From NCBI GenBank assembly GCA_003049485.1, contig PYST01000077.1, positions 1-64,000 of the forward strand: a stretch of DNA of 64,000 bases, given 5' to 3'. Of this stretch, positions 45,199 to 56,885 are shown in pieces. The notes beneath the pieces are model-generated. The model searched no databases, was not told the DNA's origin, and worked only from the letters and a program-made list of their open reading frames with translations. Each line of letters starts with the position of its first letter. Positions within the stretch are counted from its first letter, which is position 1. This DNA comes from Ophioceras dolichostomum. Its lineage: Eukaryota > Ascomycota > Sordariomycetes > Magnaporthales > Ophioceraceae. A program made the translations under genes and the position numbers.

Positions 45199-46360
45199 GT
45201 TCGCTACTATGGCCAAGAGGCTGAGACAACGAAGAAAAGGCAGACCAGACCGACAGACGCAGTAAATGAAGGAGTCGAGCCGCCGTAGATAACTCCTTCA
45301 CTGGCCGGCTTGTCTAGTAGCTGTGGTGGAGAGTGCTGAGGTCGAGCTCGCGCTTGAGCGAGGCCTTCTAGTGGTGGCCGAATGATGGCATCATAGACTC
45401 ACTTTATATCGAGCTTCCTCTCTTCACAGCAACGCGAAAAGGCGGAGGCCGACATCTCATCTCCCCACCCCCGTCAGCGCGGCAGCTGTTTCTGGAAGCC
45501 TAGGGATTATTTGTATCCATAGTTGAATGGCGGTAGTTATAATTCTTCTCTTGAGAATCTATCTACCTTAGGTAGACGGAGGCAGTGTTTGTCCCGAGAC
45601 CTCCGAGATTTGGCTGAAATATTGCCCGCCAGACGCGGGCCAGCCTTGGCTAACCACGACTTTACGGTTGTATGGGGTCTCCAAGGATAGTCCATGTGGC
45701 CGAAGGGAAACAGATGCAGGGTCCTGTGGTTGTAGACGGCGGCCGCACGTCCCGCGCTATGGTAGACTTTCCCGTTACGACCTGTGAGCCTGTCTACGAC
45801 GTTGTAGCCTTCCGTCCGACGTTTTTGACTCTAGCCACAACTAAGGTTGGAGACAAACGGCTTCTAAACCGCGAAAAGAGAACGGAAGACGTTGAGATTT
45901 GCCGGTTACCGTTAGTCAGCGAACCTCAAACCATGGGACGAGACCTGCGAAGTCAGCAGCTTAATAAGAAAGTCCAAGGCGGACTTGAGGCTGTCATCTG
46001 TTACCTCTTTGCTGCGCTGCAACGTCTTGGAATATTGGTGCCCGAAGTCGCTGGCTCGACCCATGTGTGGGCGCATGCTCACTTCGTGTGCTTCGCTAAG
46101 AGCCTAAAATCGCGGTACACCAGGTGGCTGCGAGGGGACCGGGGAATAGGTGGATGGAATCCTATTTCCCTCTCTGTATTGTATTCTGCTGCCTTGGCTT
46201 CTCCGTGTGATGTATGGTGATGTGTGCTGTACGGTGATGTGTGATATATGGCGATGTTCCTTCTGTCCACTCCGCCTTTTTTTTTGGCCCAGGGGCGGTC
46301 AAGAGGGATGAGACAAGAGCAGTTGATAGGAGTAGGCGGACCATGTTACTCTCCGTAACA
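45199..46360. other. Intergenic region
   Basis: This is the upstream region of the TRI14-like gene and the 3' side of the SRPK-like remnant. An open frame at 45673-46220 (182 codons) has no domain and is not called. A degenerate GTGATGTATG-type repeat lies near 46200-46255. Confidence 0.4.
46200..46255. repeat. Degenerate GTGATGTRTG minisatellite
   Basis: Four imperfect units built on GTGATGTATG/GTGATGTGTG lie just 3' of the kinase remnant. Confidence 0.5.
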
Positions 46361-47869
46361 TCAAAACTTCTTCAGCCATGGATCGCCTAGTAGTTCTCGG
46401 GATGTTGCACGATTCTCAGGCCGCCACTGAAGTGTCTTCTTCATAAACGCCAGAAACAGCTCCCTGTCTTCGCCGTTCAGAGCCGCGATCTCCTCTTCCA
46501 AGGTTTTCGTTGGAGTCTCTTCTGGGACCTTCAGGTTTCCTGCACGCGGGTGAGAAACGACAATATTAGTGACGAGTCCCAAATTGTGGCGCAATGGTTC
46601 TGGGTTTTGATGATCGATCCATACCTTTATTGTCGAAGTAGTCTTCGGTAGCCGATGTCTTCTCGAGTAAGTCGGCAGGCGGCGGTCCGAGGAGTGTGAC
46701 CATCCTCGCCAAGTGCGCGGCGCAGGACGCCTCCCTACTTGGAAGCCTCTTGTTGAACAGCCTGCGTCCGACGAACAGATCCCATACCTGACAGGTTATT
46801 TGGCCGTGCGTGTTAGCTGGCTTTGGCGGCCTTGTCTACAGGGATATGATAGGGAAATATGTTGACAGAGAACTGCTCACCATCAACCCAGAAGCCCAGA
46901 TGTCAATTTTTTCACCCTAGCGGAGGCGTAGGATGATCTCAGGAGCGCGGTAGAGGTCGGGCAACACCTCGCCGACGAATGGGCCGTCTCCGACCTGCGA
47001 GTCACCGAAATCGCAGATGTCTGGATTCCCAGGGTCGTCCGGGATTTCCAGGCCGACAGACGAATACCTGATTCAGTCGCCCATGACCTTTTGGGGACTG
47101 GGGCTCGCCCGCTCCTCAGACACTGCTTCGTCGAAATACGACTTATCGGGAACCGAGATCATGATGTTCGGGGCGTTTAAGTCTATAGTAACTGTGAGCA
47201 ACTATACCACATGTGAAATGTTTAGGCAGACAAAAATATGCTGCCGGGTCTCTCAACTCACCCGTGTGCACCACCTTGGCGACAGAGTGAAGGTAATCAA
47301 GCCCAGTGAGGACTCCCATCATCAACGGCTTGAGAAGGCTGGGATCTATAGATCCGCCAGCGATCAAGCATATCTGAGCCAGGTTTAAGCTCATTGGCTC
47401 CAGGACAATGCATTCGTGGGCTCCTACTTTGCCAGGCAGCTGGAAGCTGTCCAGTTCCGGTCGTACCCGCTTGCGTCCCGGATGCTCCGACTTGATCGTG
47501 CTAAGATGCCTCAACACCTTTGACTCGTTGAATGATTGCCGATGGCCTGTTTGGTACACCTTGAGGGCGACATAGCTTTGCTGTCTACGTGAGTGTTAGG
47601 CGGGTATATTTACTGATTGAGGGAGACTGGTGGTTATCATACTCAAGATCCCGACACAACCAGGAGGTCGACACGGAGCCGTAGCCTAGCTTCAGAAGAA
47701 CCTGATATCTTGACTGGAAGACTTCGCCCATACGGATCGGATACCACGTCTCCTCGTCGTACCATGGGAGTTCCTCCTCCTCGGGCAGGCCGTCCTCGAC
47801 CGGTGGGGCCTCAGCGGTGGGCAATTCTCGCGGTGGCGATGCGGTGCGTTCTTGGCTCGGGGTGGCCAT
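46361..47869 (-). pseudogene. SRPK-like protein kinase with two in-frame stops
   Basis: Model: complement join 46361-46539, 46625-46787, 46881-47191, 47262-47584, 47643-47869, equal to 400 codons. All four introns keep frame. Kinase landmarks: GEVFQSRYQVLLKLGYGSVS (Gly loop), SYVALKVYQTGHRQS, LGLDYLHSVAKVVHT-type region, DLNAPNIMISVPD (catalytic loop, related to the HTDxKxxN of SR-protein kinases), ICDFGDSQVGD, LPDLYRAPEIILRLR and EKIDIWASGLMVWDLFVGRR. TGA at 47073-47075 follows VMGD and precedes IRYSSVG. TAG at 46917-46919 replaces the Trp expected after EIILRLR. Fungal genomes carry many rapidly changing SRPK-like kinases. The otherwise complete frame and splice sites suggest recent inactivation. 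Confidence 0.72.
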
Positions 47870-48157
47870 GGCATAATTATTGCTTATTGGGACTCTAAGA
47901 AAGGGAGAGTAGGAGGGAAGAGAGAAAACTGCGTAGACAGCCGTTTTGGTGAGTGTGGGGGAATGAAATGTTTAGCGGTGATCCCTTGCTTGAAAATAGG
48001 CGCCGTGAAGGGTTTTGGTCAGAACCAACAACAATAGGTACATAATACACCCAGCGGACGGCGCGTAAATTGAAGTAATGCTCCCTTTGTTCGAAAACCT
48101 CGCCCTCAAAAGTTTCGACTAGGGAGAAGATGACAGAAGATCACTAGCTACCTTTTG

Positions 48158-49108
48158 TCATTGAACTGAGGCATGTTCAGCATGCCTAGTGTCATGCTCC
48201 TGACAAGGCTGTTCCTGACAGAGACAGAGATGGACCGAGATAACAAAGCTGAAGCGGGGAAGCCGGTCCAGCCGAGCCTTGACGTCTGGCTCCATCTGCA
48301 TCCGAAGAGAAAAGTGACAGACATCTTGGATAGCCCCATTCGTCAGAAGCCACAGGGCCCTGGTCCTTTCGAGACATCTCGGGATATCGAAGTCCAAGGG
48401 GCTGGGGCGGGAGGTGGCCCAGGGTACCCAACGACGAACGGGCCGACGAGTAAGCCACCGGCCAGGTGCGCGGGAGCTGCCGACGGCCCATTCCAGCCTG
48501 TCCATCTGCTTCTCGTCGACGATATCGACCGTGGCAACCTTCTGTTCGGCAAATAGACCGAAGAGGCCCGTCTCGCAAGCCCGCGGCCGGTCCATGTGCA
48601 GGACGAGGTCGTAGTCGAGGACCACGGCGCAGTCGCGCGACCTGGCCATGCACGAGTCCACAGACGTGAGGTTTGACCTGCCCTTGCTGATGCAATACTC
48701 GAAGAGGACGCGCGTCTCGCGGACTTGAATCGGTACTTGAGCGAGCAGTCCGAGGCTGGCCACTTCTTCGAGACGAGGGTCGAAGCGGTCCTCAAGGTAG
48801 ATGGCGTCGGTCCGCTTGTCAAGCCAGTAAGATGCGGTGCCACCGTGACGCGACCCGGCGACCTCGACTTGGAAGTGAGGACATAAGGCGACGCGGAGTG
48901 ATTCTCGGCAGACCTGAGATATCAGGGGCGGTCGGGGACGGCGGGTGGCCCCGCTCGGGGTGACGACTCTGGACGGAAGACACAAGGTCCATATCTGTTC
49001 GCGGAGCTCGAGCGGCAGCTGCCAGAATAGCGGAAAGCCATCACTGCAGCCTTCCTGGCGGTCGTCTGAGCCTTCCCTGTCGGCGTCGAAAACAGCTTGC
49101 TGGTCCAT
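48158..49108 (-). CDS. 2EXR domain protein
   Basis: A single exon encodes 316 aa from the ATG at 49108 (MDQQAVFDADREGSDD). The N-terminal block FPLFWQLPLELREQIWTLCL followed by RPPLISQVCRESL is the signature of the fungal 2EXR domain, an F-box-like fold common in large lineage-specific families. The middle includes a block with YWLDKRTDAIYLEDRFDP. The last 60 residues are less typical (MQMEPDVKARLDRLPRF then a Cys/His-rich end), so the native C-terminus might lie at a missed splice site. No biochemical role is established for these proteins. It marks the right edge of the accessory island. Confidence 0.82.
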   Translation of the reverse strand: MDQQAVFDADREGSDDRQEGCSDGFPLFWQLPLELREQIWTLCLPSRVVTPSGATRRPRPPLISQVCRESLRVALCPHFQVEVAGSRHGGTASYWLDKRTDAIYLEDRFDPRLEEVASLGLLAQVPIQVRETRVLFEYCISKGRSNLTSVDSCMARSRDCAVVLDYDLVLHMDRPRACETGLFGLFAEQKVATVDIVDEKQMDRLEWAVGSSRAPGRWLTRRPVRRWVPWATSRPSPLDFDIPRCLERTRALWLLTNGAIQDVCHFSLRMQMEPDVKARLDRLPRFSFVISVHLCLCQEQPCQEHDTRHAEHASVQ

Positions 49109-52100
49109 GTTCGCAGTAATTCGATCAATGAAGTGAAGGGAGGACTTGCCCTGGCAAGGTTGGGAGAGAAGCCCACCGTAGGTTATATTCTCTCTTAGGA
49201 ATTAGATGATCCATGATATTTTTCCTTCCTAGTCTTCAGCTTAGATACTTGGAAGGCGATGTTGCAGTGAGCACCTTACCTCTAGACCTCACCGAAATAA
49301 TGGGACTTAGGAATACGCGCATACGCGGGAGCCGTGGACTGACTGCCTCGTTCTTCCTTCGCGTAGCTCCCTTGGATCTCCATACAGAGCTTCAGCCCTA
49401 TATTCCCCGTACCTCCGACCCCCCTGGTCTTGATCATCTCCCGAACTTTGGGGCTCGCTTCTGATTGATATGCTCGCACTTTCTCTTCTCCCGTTGCTCA
49501 CTTGAGCCAAGGAAGATATCCAGTGAGAATGTGAACCCCTTTCCGAACTATCGAACCAGAGGAAGGCATCAAGCGAGCTTTAGCTTGTCATCAGACTGCG
49601 ACTTGATATTTGCGCCCGTATTTCATACAATGAAGACGTGTCAGGATCTTCCTTGATAACAGTAGGACCACACACAGTAAGATCTTTAAGAAGAGGAGAG
49701 AGACCCGGGCGACGGGTGAAGCTATGTCTGCTAGCAGTTAGCGTCTCTCTCTGTCTCATGTGTTGTGGGCGTTGCAACTACCGAATCAGGGCCGGCGGAT
49801 TTGGAATTTAGAAGACACCCGAACAAATGGGGAATGAGAAAATCTGTTGTCAGATGCTTGATTTGCCTCACTCGTGGCCAACAACCAAGCGTGCTGACCG
49901 AATACACCATGATACCATAGAGGAGTCACAATTACATGGGAGGGAAGAAAAAAGAAGGAAGGAGAGGAGAGGAGAATATGGGGGTGATAAGGAGGTAAAA
50001 GGGAGGCAAAGGAGGCAATAAGGGTGCAGTAGCCTTTCACGTCATGTCAGAATGCAGACTGACTGTCAGACACGCTGATTGGTGATCATGATCTTCGCTG
50101 TCCAGGTGGAGGGAGTTTCCGTCCCATCCGTGCGGGTACGTACGGACGCTGATGCGACCAACCGGCCGGCCTTTGTCGAACCCTCCCTAGCGTCGACCCG
50201 AAAGAAAAGTGGCTTTCGCCCGGCTTTGCTTCGTATTCCACATTCCCTTCGGAAGGACCGTCTCTTCGCATCCTGCGGTCGTTTCTTTGGTGGTGACAGC
50301 GCGACAAACAATGCTGTGCTTCTTCGTAAAGATGCAACTTTCGAGGCGGGCTGTGCTGGATTAGGGCTGATCATACATATATCTCATGGCTGGTTTCGTG
50401 GCTCAGGCAGTTTTAGGGATGGGGGGCGGCAGAAAAAAAACTTGACGCAGCGCAGGCATATTTTCTAAGCGTCAGCCACTGCACCTGGAGAAGCCCAGTG
50501 CATGGATCGGGGGTGGCCCACCTTCGGTTTGTCGTCAGTCAAAGATTTCCGCGGCACAGCAGCTAGCACCTGATCTGGGTTCATCTCGTCGCTCTCCCAC
50601 GTCCGGAGTAGGTATGTATGGGGTTGAAGTAATCAACGTTTTAAGCGCTGGGCATGTTGCACCGGCGTGCGGCTTTGACATGCTTCAATTCCTCGCTCCC
50701 TTCGAGAGTGACCTATATTTGATGTTGGTGCACGGCATCTCCTACGCGGATCGTTTACAGTATTTACAGTTGACGGCTTCGGAAGACAGCGGGCGTGCAT
50801 GTGCTACATTCACAATGGAGTCAGAATCGCCCTCGCCCAGCAGGCAGCCTCACCAAGAACTGGCAAACAGGTAGTAATATGCGATCCTTTCCCGTCGGTG
50901 GTGTCGAGAGGCGAACCGTTTAATCCGGTTAGCACCTGATCACTGTAGTCCGCAAGCACGTGCAAAGCGGGCGGGCAGCCGTCGGACGGGAAGCCCAGCC
51001 CCTCATTGCGGGTGGGTTTTAAGCTAGCTGTAGTATGGCGGGTAGTACGATTGTGTCTCGGGAGGAAACTCTCTTTCGAAGCCTTATCCAAACCTATCCG
51101 TTGAGACAAAGACAAAGCTGCTCGAGAGAGATACGGTTTACACATATCGACAAGAGGAGTCGAGAAGAGCCGAGGGGGCACAGCAGGAGGGATTGTCGAC
51201 ATTTTCATCACCAACAACCAGTACCGCGGCCTTACCAATTGAGTGAGCAAGCCCCTGGCCCCCCCCTTGCACTCAGTTGCCCCCCCTTATCGCAACCTTC
51301 CCTGCGAGAGAGAAGAGCCATTCGCCGTCCAGAACCCCACTGCGTGTGGTGGTGCGTGTGTGCCGTCAGCGGCCTTCGCTTGTTCCCCCTTGTTCGCTGC
51401 CTCCTCCAGTCGCCTGTGGCCCAGCTGAACGACGATGATTCGCCCAGTCCCTCGTTGATCAATCGGGCTTCCTTCTTTCTTGGTCTTGGTGTGTCTTGCC
51501 AGTTGCCAGCCTCCGAGGCTTGCTGCGGTCGCTCGCCCGCTCGTCAGCTTCAGTCAATTCGAGCGGCCACCAGCACACCACACCATCACACCAGCACAGC
51601 GAATCCCTTCTTCCCTCCTTTCTGCAGGACCCCCATACTGAAGGTTCAGCTCTTGCTCCCTTCGATTTTCGTCGTCGCCGTCGCATCCTCATCCATCATC
51701 ACCCTCGCTTTCTCGTAACATATTTTCGAATATCATTTTTGTTCCTGTTGTTATCCATTTGATTGACTAGTGACGGTATCCGTCTGGTTGCCTACCTCTG
51801 TAATATCTCTCCCACCCTGGACCGTGTGTAATCATCCCATCAGCTTGTTTGGGCTGTCTCACTCGACACAACCTCCCATCGTCGAACCCTCGCGGTTTCG
51901 CACCGGCTGGTACAGCCTCACGGTCGTCGCCTTTCCGCAGCGAGCATCACTCACCATTTTGGCCCTTTCAGCGTGACCGATCCTCCTCCCTCCTCCTCTC
52001 TTGCGATTTCGGTTACCATGCGAAGCAACGAGTGGCCCGGTTTATAGTCTATTCCCCCCTCTCGTCGCCTTCTTCGTGGGCCTCTCGCACACAGCCCAGA

Positions 52101-52192
52101 ACCCCCGACACTCGTTATCGCTGTTCTTTCATCCTTCTGTTTATTTTTCGTCGTCGGCCTTTTTCCGCCGCGACCCAGCGACTTAAGCCAAG
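49109..52192. other. Long intergenic region and 5' leader
   Basis: This 3.1-kb stretch has no supported gene. Open frames up to 146 codons (50810-51250, minus) and 227 codons (51035-51718, plus) are low-complexity, mutually overlapping and domain-free. From about 51240 to 52190 the plus strand is C+T-rich, which fits a long promoter and leader for the membrane protein starting at 52193. Confidence 0.45.
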
Positions 52193-53875
52193 ATGCTCTT
52201 GAGAATACCATTCGGTGTGCCCGGTCTCCCGCTCCCACCGGCAAGCGATCGTCGGAGCCTCGCCACTACCTCATTCAGAATTCTGCGTCGAGAATCGCAT
52301 AGTATGCCATCGAAAACGAGCATTGTACGTTGACGAACCATCTACAAACCCCGTTGCCTCAGCTACCCCCGGACAGAGGAGAGGTCTGGAATGCCGAGCA
52401 GGCTAATTCTGAGACTGTGGCTCACCAACATGGTTCAAATCTTTTAGATCGTTGGCGGCGTGATAGTAGGCATCATCGGTCTAGTGCTGGCGATAATTCT
52501 AATCCGTGCCATGCGAGCCCGCCACCCTAACCCCAAGTATATCCCAACGCCATTTCTCAAGCGACTATGGACGAGTTGGCAGCCATCGTCGATCCGCTAC
52601 CACCGGACACCAGGAGAGAACAATGGGCGACGGAATAGAGGGAACCGAGCAGCCACACACGATGCGGCCAACGAAGAATTTTCCTCGAATTTGGCGGCCG
52701 AGCAGGTGCGTGTGCAGCGTGAGTCCGGCGTCACTGTCGACCGCAATACGTCTGTGCGGTCGGTCATGACGCTGCCAGCGTACCGGATGAAGGCCTCGGA
52801 TGCGGAGCGGGTGCTGGGTGTCGAGGGTGAGCGAGACGGCATCGACGTGGTCGTGGAGATGCCGACGGCCGAGGAGGAGGAGGCCATGCGCGATCAGGAG
52901 ATGGAGGCGCTATACCAGATCCGCCAGGCCCGCCGGCGCCAACTGGCCGAGCGCGAGGAGAGGCGCCAGCGCCGGCAAGACGCACGTACGCGCCACGACA
53001 ATGTCGCCCTGCGCGAGATCCGCGACGAGGCCCGGGCTGCGTCTACTAGCAATACCGAAGAGATTGCCGATCTGCGCGAAGACCACGAGCGTGCTAAGGA
53101 GACGCGCCAGCGTGCCGTCAGCAGCGTCAGCTACGCTGACGTGGGCATCGCCCGTCTGGATGGCACTCGCCTGCGCGCTAACAGCATGGAGAGCGAGCGC
53201 GCCGGTTTGCTGAGCGACGCGGCCAGTATCGCTGCGGGCAGCATTGCGGCTTCTACTCGGTCGCCCACCAGCTTGTCGTACCACCATCTGCCTGCAACTG
53301 CCGGCGGCCGCCAACGCAGCGGCTCCGTCCTGAGCGTCGACACCAGCCGCAGCCAGCCCGGATCGCCAGGCCTGCCGTCGGGCGGCCGCCTCTCCCGCCC
53401 CACCTCTCGCGCACCTTCACCGCGCCGTCTCTCGTCCAGCATGACCCGCGCAGGCTCCAGCCCGGAGCTGATCGATTCCGCCGAGGCGGATCTCGGCGAC
53501 GCCGACATGCCACCCCACTCTCCACCGGGCTACGACGAGGTCAGCCTCGTCGACAACCCCGCCGCCTCCGTCCGCAGCATGGCCTCCCGGAGCCCCAGCC
53601 CGTACCCGGACGCACCCCCAGACTACCCGGGCCCAACCGAGGCCCGCAACCAGCGCCTGTCCGCCCACGTCGCCGACCTGCTGGCCTCCGAGGGCGGCAG
53701 CGTTCCCGGCGTTAGCAGAGACGACGAGCCCGTGCCCAGGCGGAACTCGCGGGGCGTCGGCGGCGTCCCACAGCTACCCAGCCTACGGTTAGCGGCGCTG
53801 CCCCAGATCGTCGTCGAGCCGTCGAGCGCGATGCCGCGAGATAATAACGACCGACGGTACCACGAGCAGTTCTGA
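52193..53875 (+). CDS. Single-pass membrane protein with two PPxY motifs
   Basis: Model: join 52193-52324, 52448-53875, 519 aa. Exon 1 encodes 44 residues (MLLRIPFGVPGLPLPPASDR) and joins at ...KTSI to IVGGVIVGIIGLV. The only membrane segment is near residues 45-63, directly followed by basic residues (IRAMRARHPNP), so the long C-terminal part should face the cytosol. That part has a charged, coiled-coil-like stretch (about 180-260; QARRRQLAEREERRQRRQD), then Ser/Pro-rich disorder with PPGY near 403 and PPDY near 437. PPxY motifs next to a membrane anchor are typical of adaptors for NEDD4/Rsp5 ubiquitin ligases. That role is inferred, and I do not recognise a named family. Confidence 0.75.
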
Positions 53876-55233
53876 AAAGGTGCATAGCATGCAGAACGCA
53901 GGCCGTGTGGTGATGTAGCAGGGTGGGTGGGTTGCAGTGGAAACGAGCCGGAATGGGGAGGGGAACAATCAATAATGAGGAATGCAAGAACGCGGGCGGC
54001 CCCTTGCGTGCCAGCTGAGGGAGTGGCATGCAAGGGATGTTTGATGATGTACAACGCACAAGTCACGAGAACCCCCAAAACAAATCTACCTATTCACCTA
54101 CCTACCCATTTAACTATCTATCTACCTATCCCATCTTCTTAGTATCTCTCTCATTTTCGAAAGGCTCGAATCTTCTCGTGTACATATAGAAGTCTCAGGC
54201 TAAGGCTTTTTGAGGAAGCAGCGGCGAAAAGGAGCAGGATTTGTTTTATGTGTGTTCTGATCTACGGTTATGCTTTTTGTTCACTCCTTAAATGTCCTGT
54301 CGTCTTTGGTCACGTATTCTCTTCCTCTCCTGGTCACTTTCTTTCAACCATTTCCCCCTCTTCCTCTGCTTCTACTGGAATAAATCTCAGAGCAAAGGTT
54401 GAATAGCATGGCAAAAAGCCGGAATGCTTTGTGTGAAGGTGGTTGGATACGCCGGTTTGAAAAGGCTGCTGGTTCCCTTCTCGTTTACCCACTTCCTACT
54501 AACCTTCAATGTTGGCTTCGTCTCCCATCACTGTACACCCACTGTTCTCCATCATACGTCTTCCGGGATATACAAGGGCTGGGAATGTAGTATCATCTGA
54601 CTCGTAGTTTGCTTTTGCATCAAATCCACATCATCTTCAAGTCCATGACTGACCGGCCTGATAGAGTCTCCATTAGCCTGATAGGGTCAGCTTCTGCAGC
54701 CTGGTGGAGTGGGCATGCGTTGGCAATGACAGCCAGCCTCAGCAGTCTAGGGCTTCTTCTCTGGACAGTTTGATCTGATCTGATAGCCCTTCTGAATGTT
54801 GCTGTACCCTGTCAGTCAAACCGGACGACGCCGTGCTGCCCACCCAGAAGTTTCCTCGTTCCTCCAGGTAGGAGGAGACAGGTAGCCAGGGCAGAAGAAA
54901 CGGTGCTCCGATCACTTCGACCAATCCTGATGGAATTATTCGGAGTTTGCAAGGGGATGGCCATCTGCCATCTGAGGACGCGGCTAGGTCATCCCTGTTC
55001 CGGAGTTCGTTAAAAGTCACGACGTTTTCTGAAGCTGGCCTACTCTAGCCATACTATTTAGAACCTCCATTCCATTCTGGATATTTCAACTCGGTATTTA
55101 CCCACGCGACCAAAGAAACTAGCTACGACTTGCTCATTACTGAAAGAAGATGACATATATAAGCATCTGTGGGATACTGAGTTGGAAGACCAAAGTGTAG
55201 TAAAAGTCGTACGAGACAAGTACAAGGCGACGA
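53876..55233. other. Convergent intergenic region
   Basis: Sequence between converging genes. It has CTACCTA/CTATCTA microsatellite-like DNA near 54085-54130 and T/C-rich 3' UTR-like sequence to about 54370. No gene is supported. Confidence 0.4.
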
Positions 55234-56885
55234 TCAACCAAATTTCTTCTCGAACTTCCTCAACGCACCCGTCAATCCCTTCTCTAGTCGACCGGCATTT
55301 TGCTCCATCTTCCGCTTATCGGTGTCCCCCTTCCCCTTGTAGTTGTGGGTCGGCTCGTGCTCCATGGGTTTGTAGACCTGAAGGTGTATTGGGTCCCTAG
55401 CACCGGCCGCTGACTGCGTGGATGGTGGGGGCGGCGGAAGACCCGGGGTGGACGCCGGAGGCGTCGGAGTGTGGTGAGAGCCGCCCTGGGGAAACCGCTG
55501 ATGCTGCGCTGGCGCGAATCCGGGGCTGCCGGGGAACGTGGAGCCGAACGGACTGGCGAGAGGGGAGGAGAATCCGGATACAGGGACGGTGTGGGCGCGG
55601 GCGAGGCCCGGGTGCGGGAGCGTGCCGAATCCTGCCGGGGCCATGCCGGCGCTGGGCGGCGGGGCTGCCGGTGGGCCGGGGAAGGTGGGCGCGCCCGGGA
55701 TGGCGGCGAACTGCGGTGGCGGGATGCCCGGGCTCAGCGGGCCAGACATGCCACTGGGAGCGAGGCCCGGTGAGAAAGGCGTCGTGGCGTCGTACGCCAG
55801 CGTTTGGTGCAGGGGATTTACGCCGCCGTCCTCGGGCGGGGGAGTCTTTTCGCGGTGCTGGATGGCTTCGGGGGCGGCAGGGGCGGCGGGATTGTACGCC
55901 ATCGGGACGAAGGACGACGCTTCGGCCGAGGTGGACACCGCTGATATCGGAGGTGGCGCGAACGAGGGCGCGCCGTTGCTGCCGGCCGCTGATCCTCCCC
56001 GCTGCTGCTGTGACGAGATAGCAACGCTCTCAAGCCTCTGAACTAGGCCGCTCGCCTCGTTCGCCGGGGGGTGGCGGGGCGGAGGCGCCGGCTCATCCAG
56101 CACTTCGACCTGGGACACCGGCAAGACGCGGCGGACGCCGTTGAGGAACTGCAGCGCATCCTGGGCGGTCCAAAAGTAGATGTCGAGCGAATGTAGCTTG
56201 TAGTGATACTTGTTCTCGTTGCGGGGGTCGAATGTGGGGAGATGCCACTCCTCCTGGTTGGGCACCCGTCCAACCGTCACGCTCACTACGCACTGCTGCT
56301 TGTACGAGTAGCGGATGCGCGTGCTGTCTAGGACTGGAATACAGCGAACGGGCGGGCAGGCAGGTGGCCATGTTTGCTTAGCATATGCGCTATATCTGAG
56401 GCAGAGCGCAAGAATAGAAGAGAGCTGTGCTCAGGGGCAAGCATGTCTTACATCCATCGAACGCATCCTGGTCTTCTGTCCCGGGATGGTTTGCGATCTC
56501 TATGCGCGCCCGCCCCTCATGGGCATTCTCAAACAGATAAACGTACGATCCTTTGTCGAAACGGTGGTGAGGAGGGTTCTCTGTCGGCGGGCCGTAGAAG
56601 TAATGAATATCACCGAAGCTGTGTTGGGAGAAAATAGATGCAACAAAGCAGGTAAGCACTTGTTAGCTCTGAGCTATCGAGGCAAATAGGCAAATAAGGT
56701 CGGTTATACAATCATGCCGGCCTCGTGTATCGCCAGCATGCCTGACTTGTTCGTTGGGCAGCGTCCAGGAACATTTGGCAAGAGGGGCTGAGGAGAGGGG
56801 TAGCCAGAGAGCAGCTGAGCTTCGAAAGAGCTTCACTTATCACGTACAGTGTCGCGACATTCTCCTCTCCAGGCAGGGAAGCCAT
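55234..56885 (-). CDS. Conserved fungal protein of unknown function, folded N-terminus with Pro-rich tail
   Basis: Model: complement join 55234-56333, 56452-56618, 56848-56885, 434 aa. Exon 1 encodes MASLPGEENVAT. Joins read VATLFGDIHYFYGPP and DAFDGFLDSTRIRYSYKQQ in frame. Residues 1-140 are well structured: PPHHRFDKGSYVYLFENA, ARIEIANHPGTEDQDAFDG, PTFDPRNENKYHYKLHSLDI, WTAQDALQFLNGVRRVLP. The pattern of short beta strands followed by a helix could be a PH-like or similar small domain, but I cannot name it. The rest is Pro/Ala/Gly/Ser-rich and ends with a basic helix (NAGRLEKGLTGALRKFEKKF). No signal or membrane segment is seen. It shares a 1-kb divergent upstream region with uS8m. Confidence 0.75.

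Noticed and set aside
45673..46220. 182-codon open frame between the TRI14-like gene and the kinase remnant
   Set aside because: Starts with ATG but has no domain, signal or splice context, and its end runs into a degenerate repeat. It could be a relic but cannot be supported.
51035..51718. 227-codon open frame before the PPxY membrane protein
   Set aside because: It lies in C+T-rich leader DNA, which naturally yields Ser/Pro/Leu-rich open frames.
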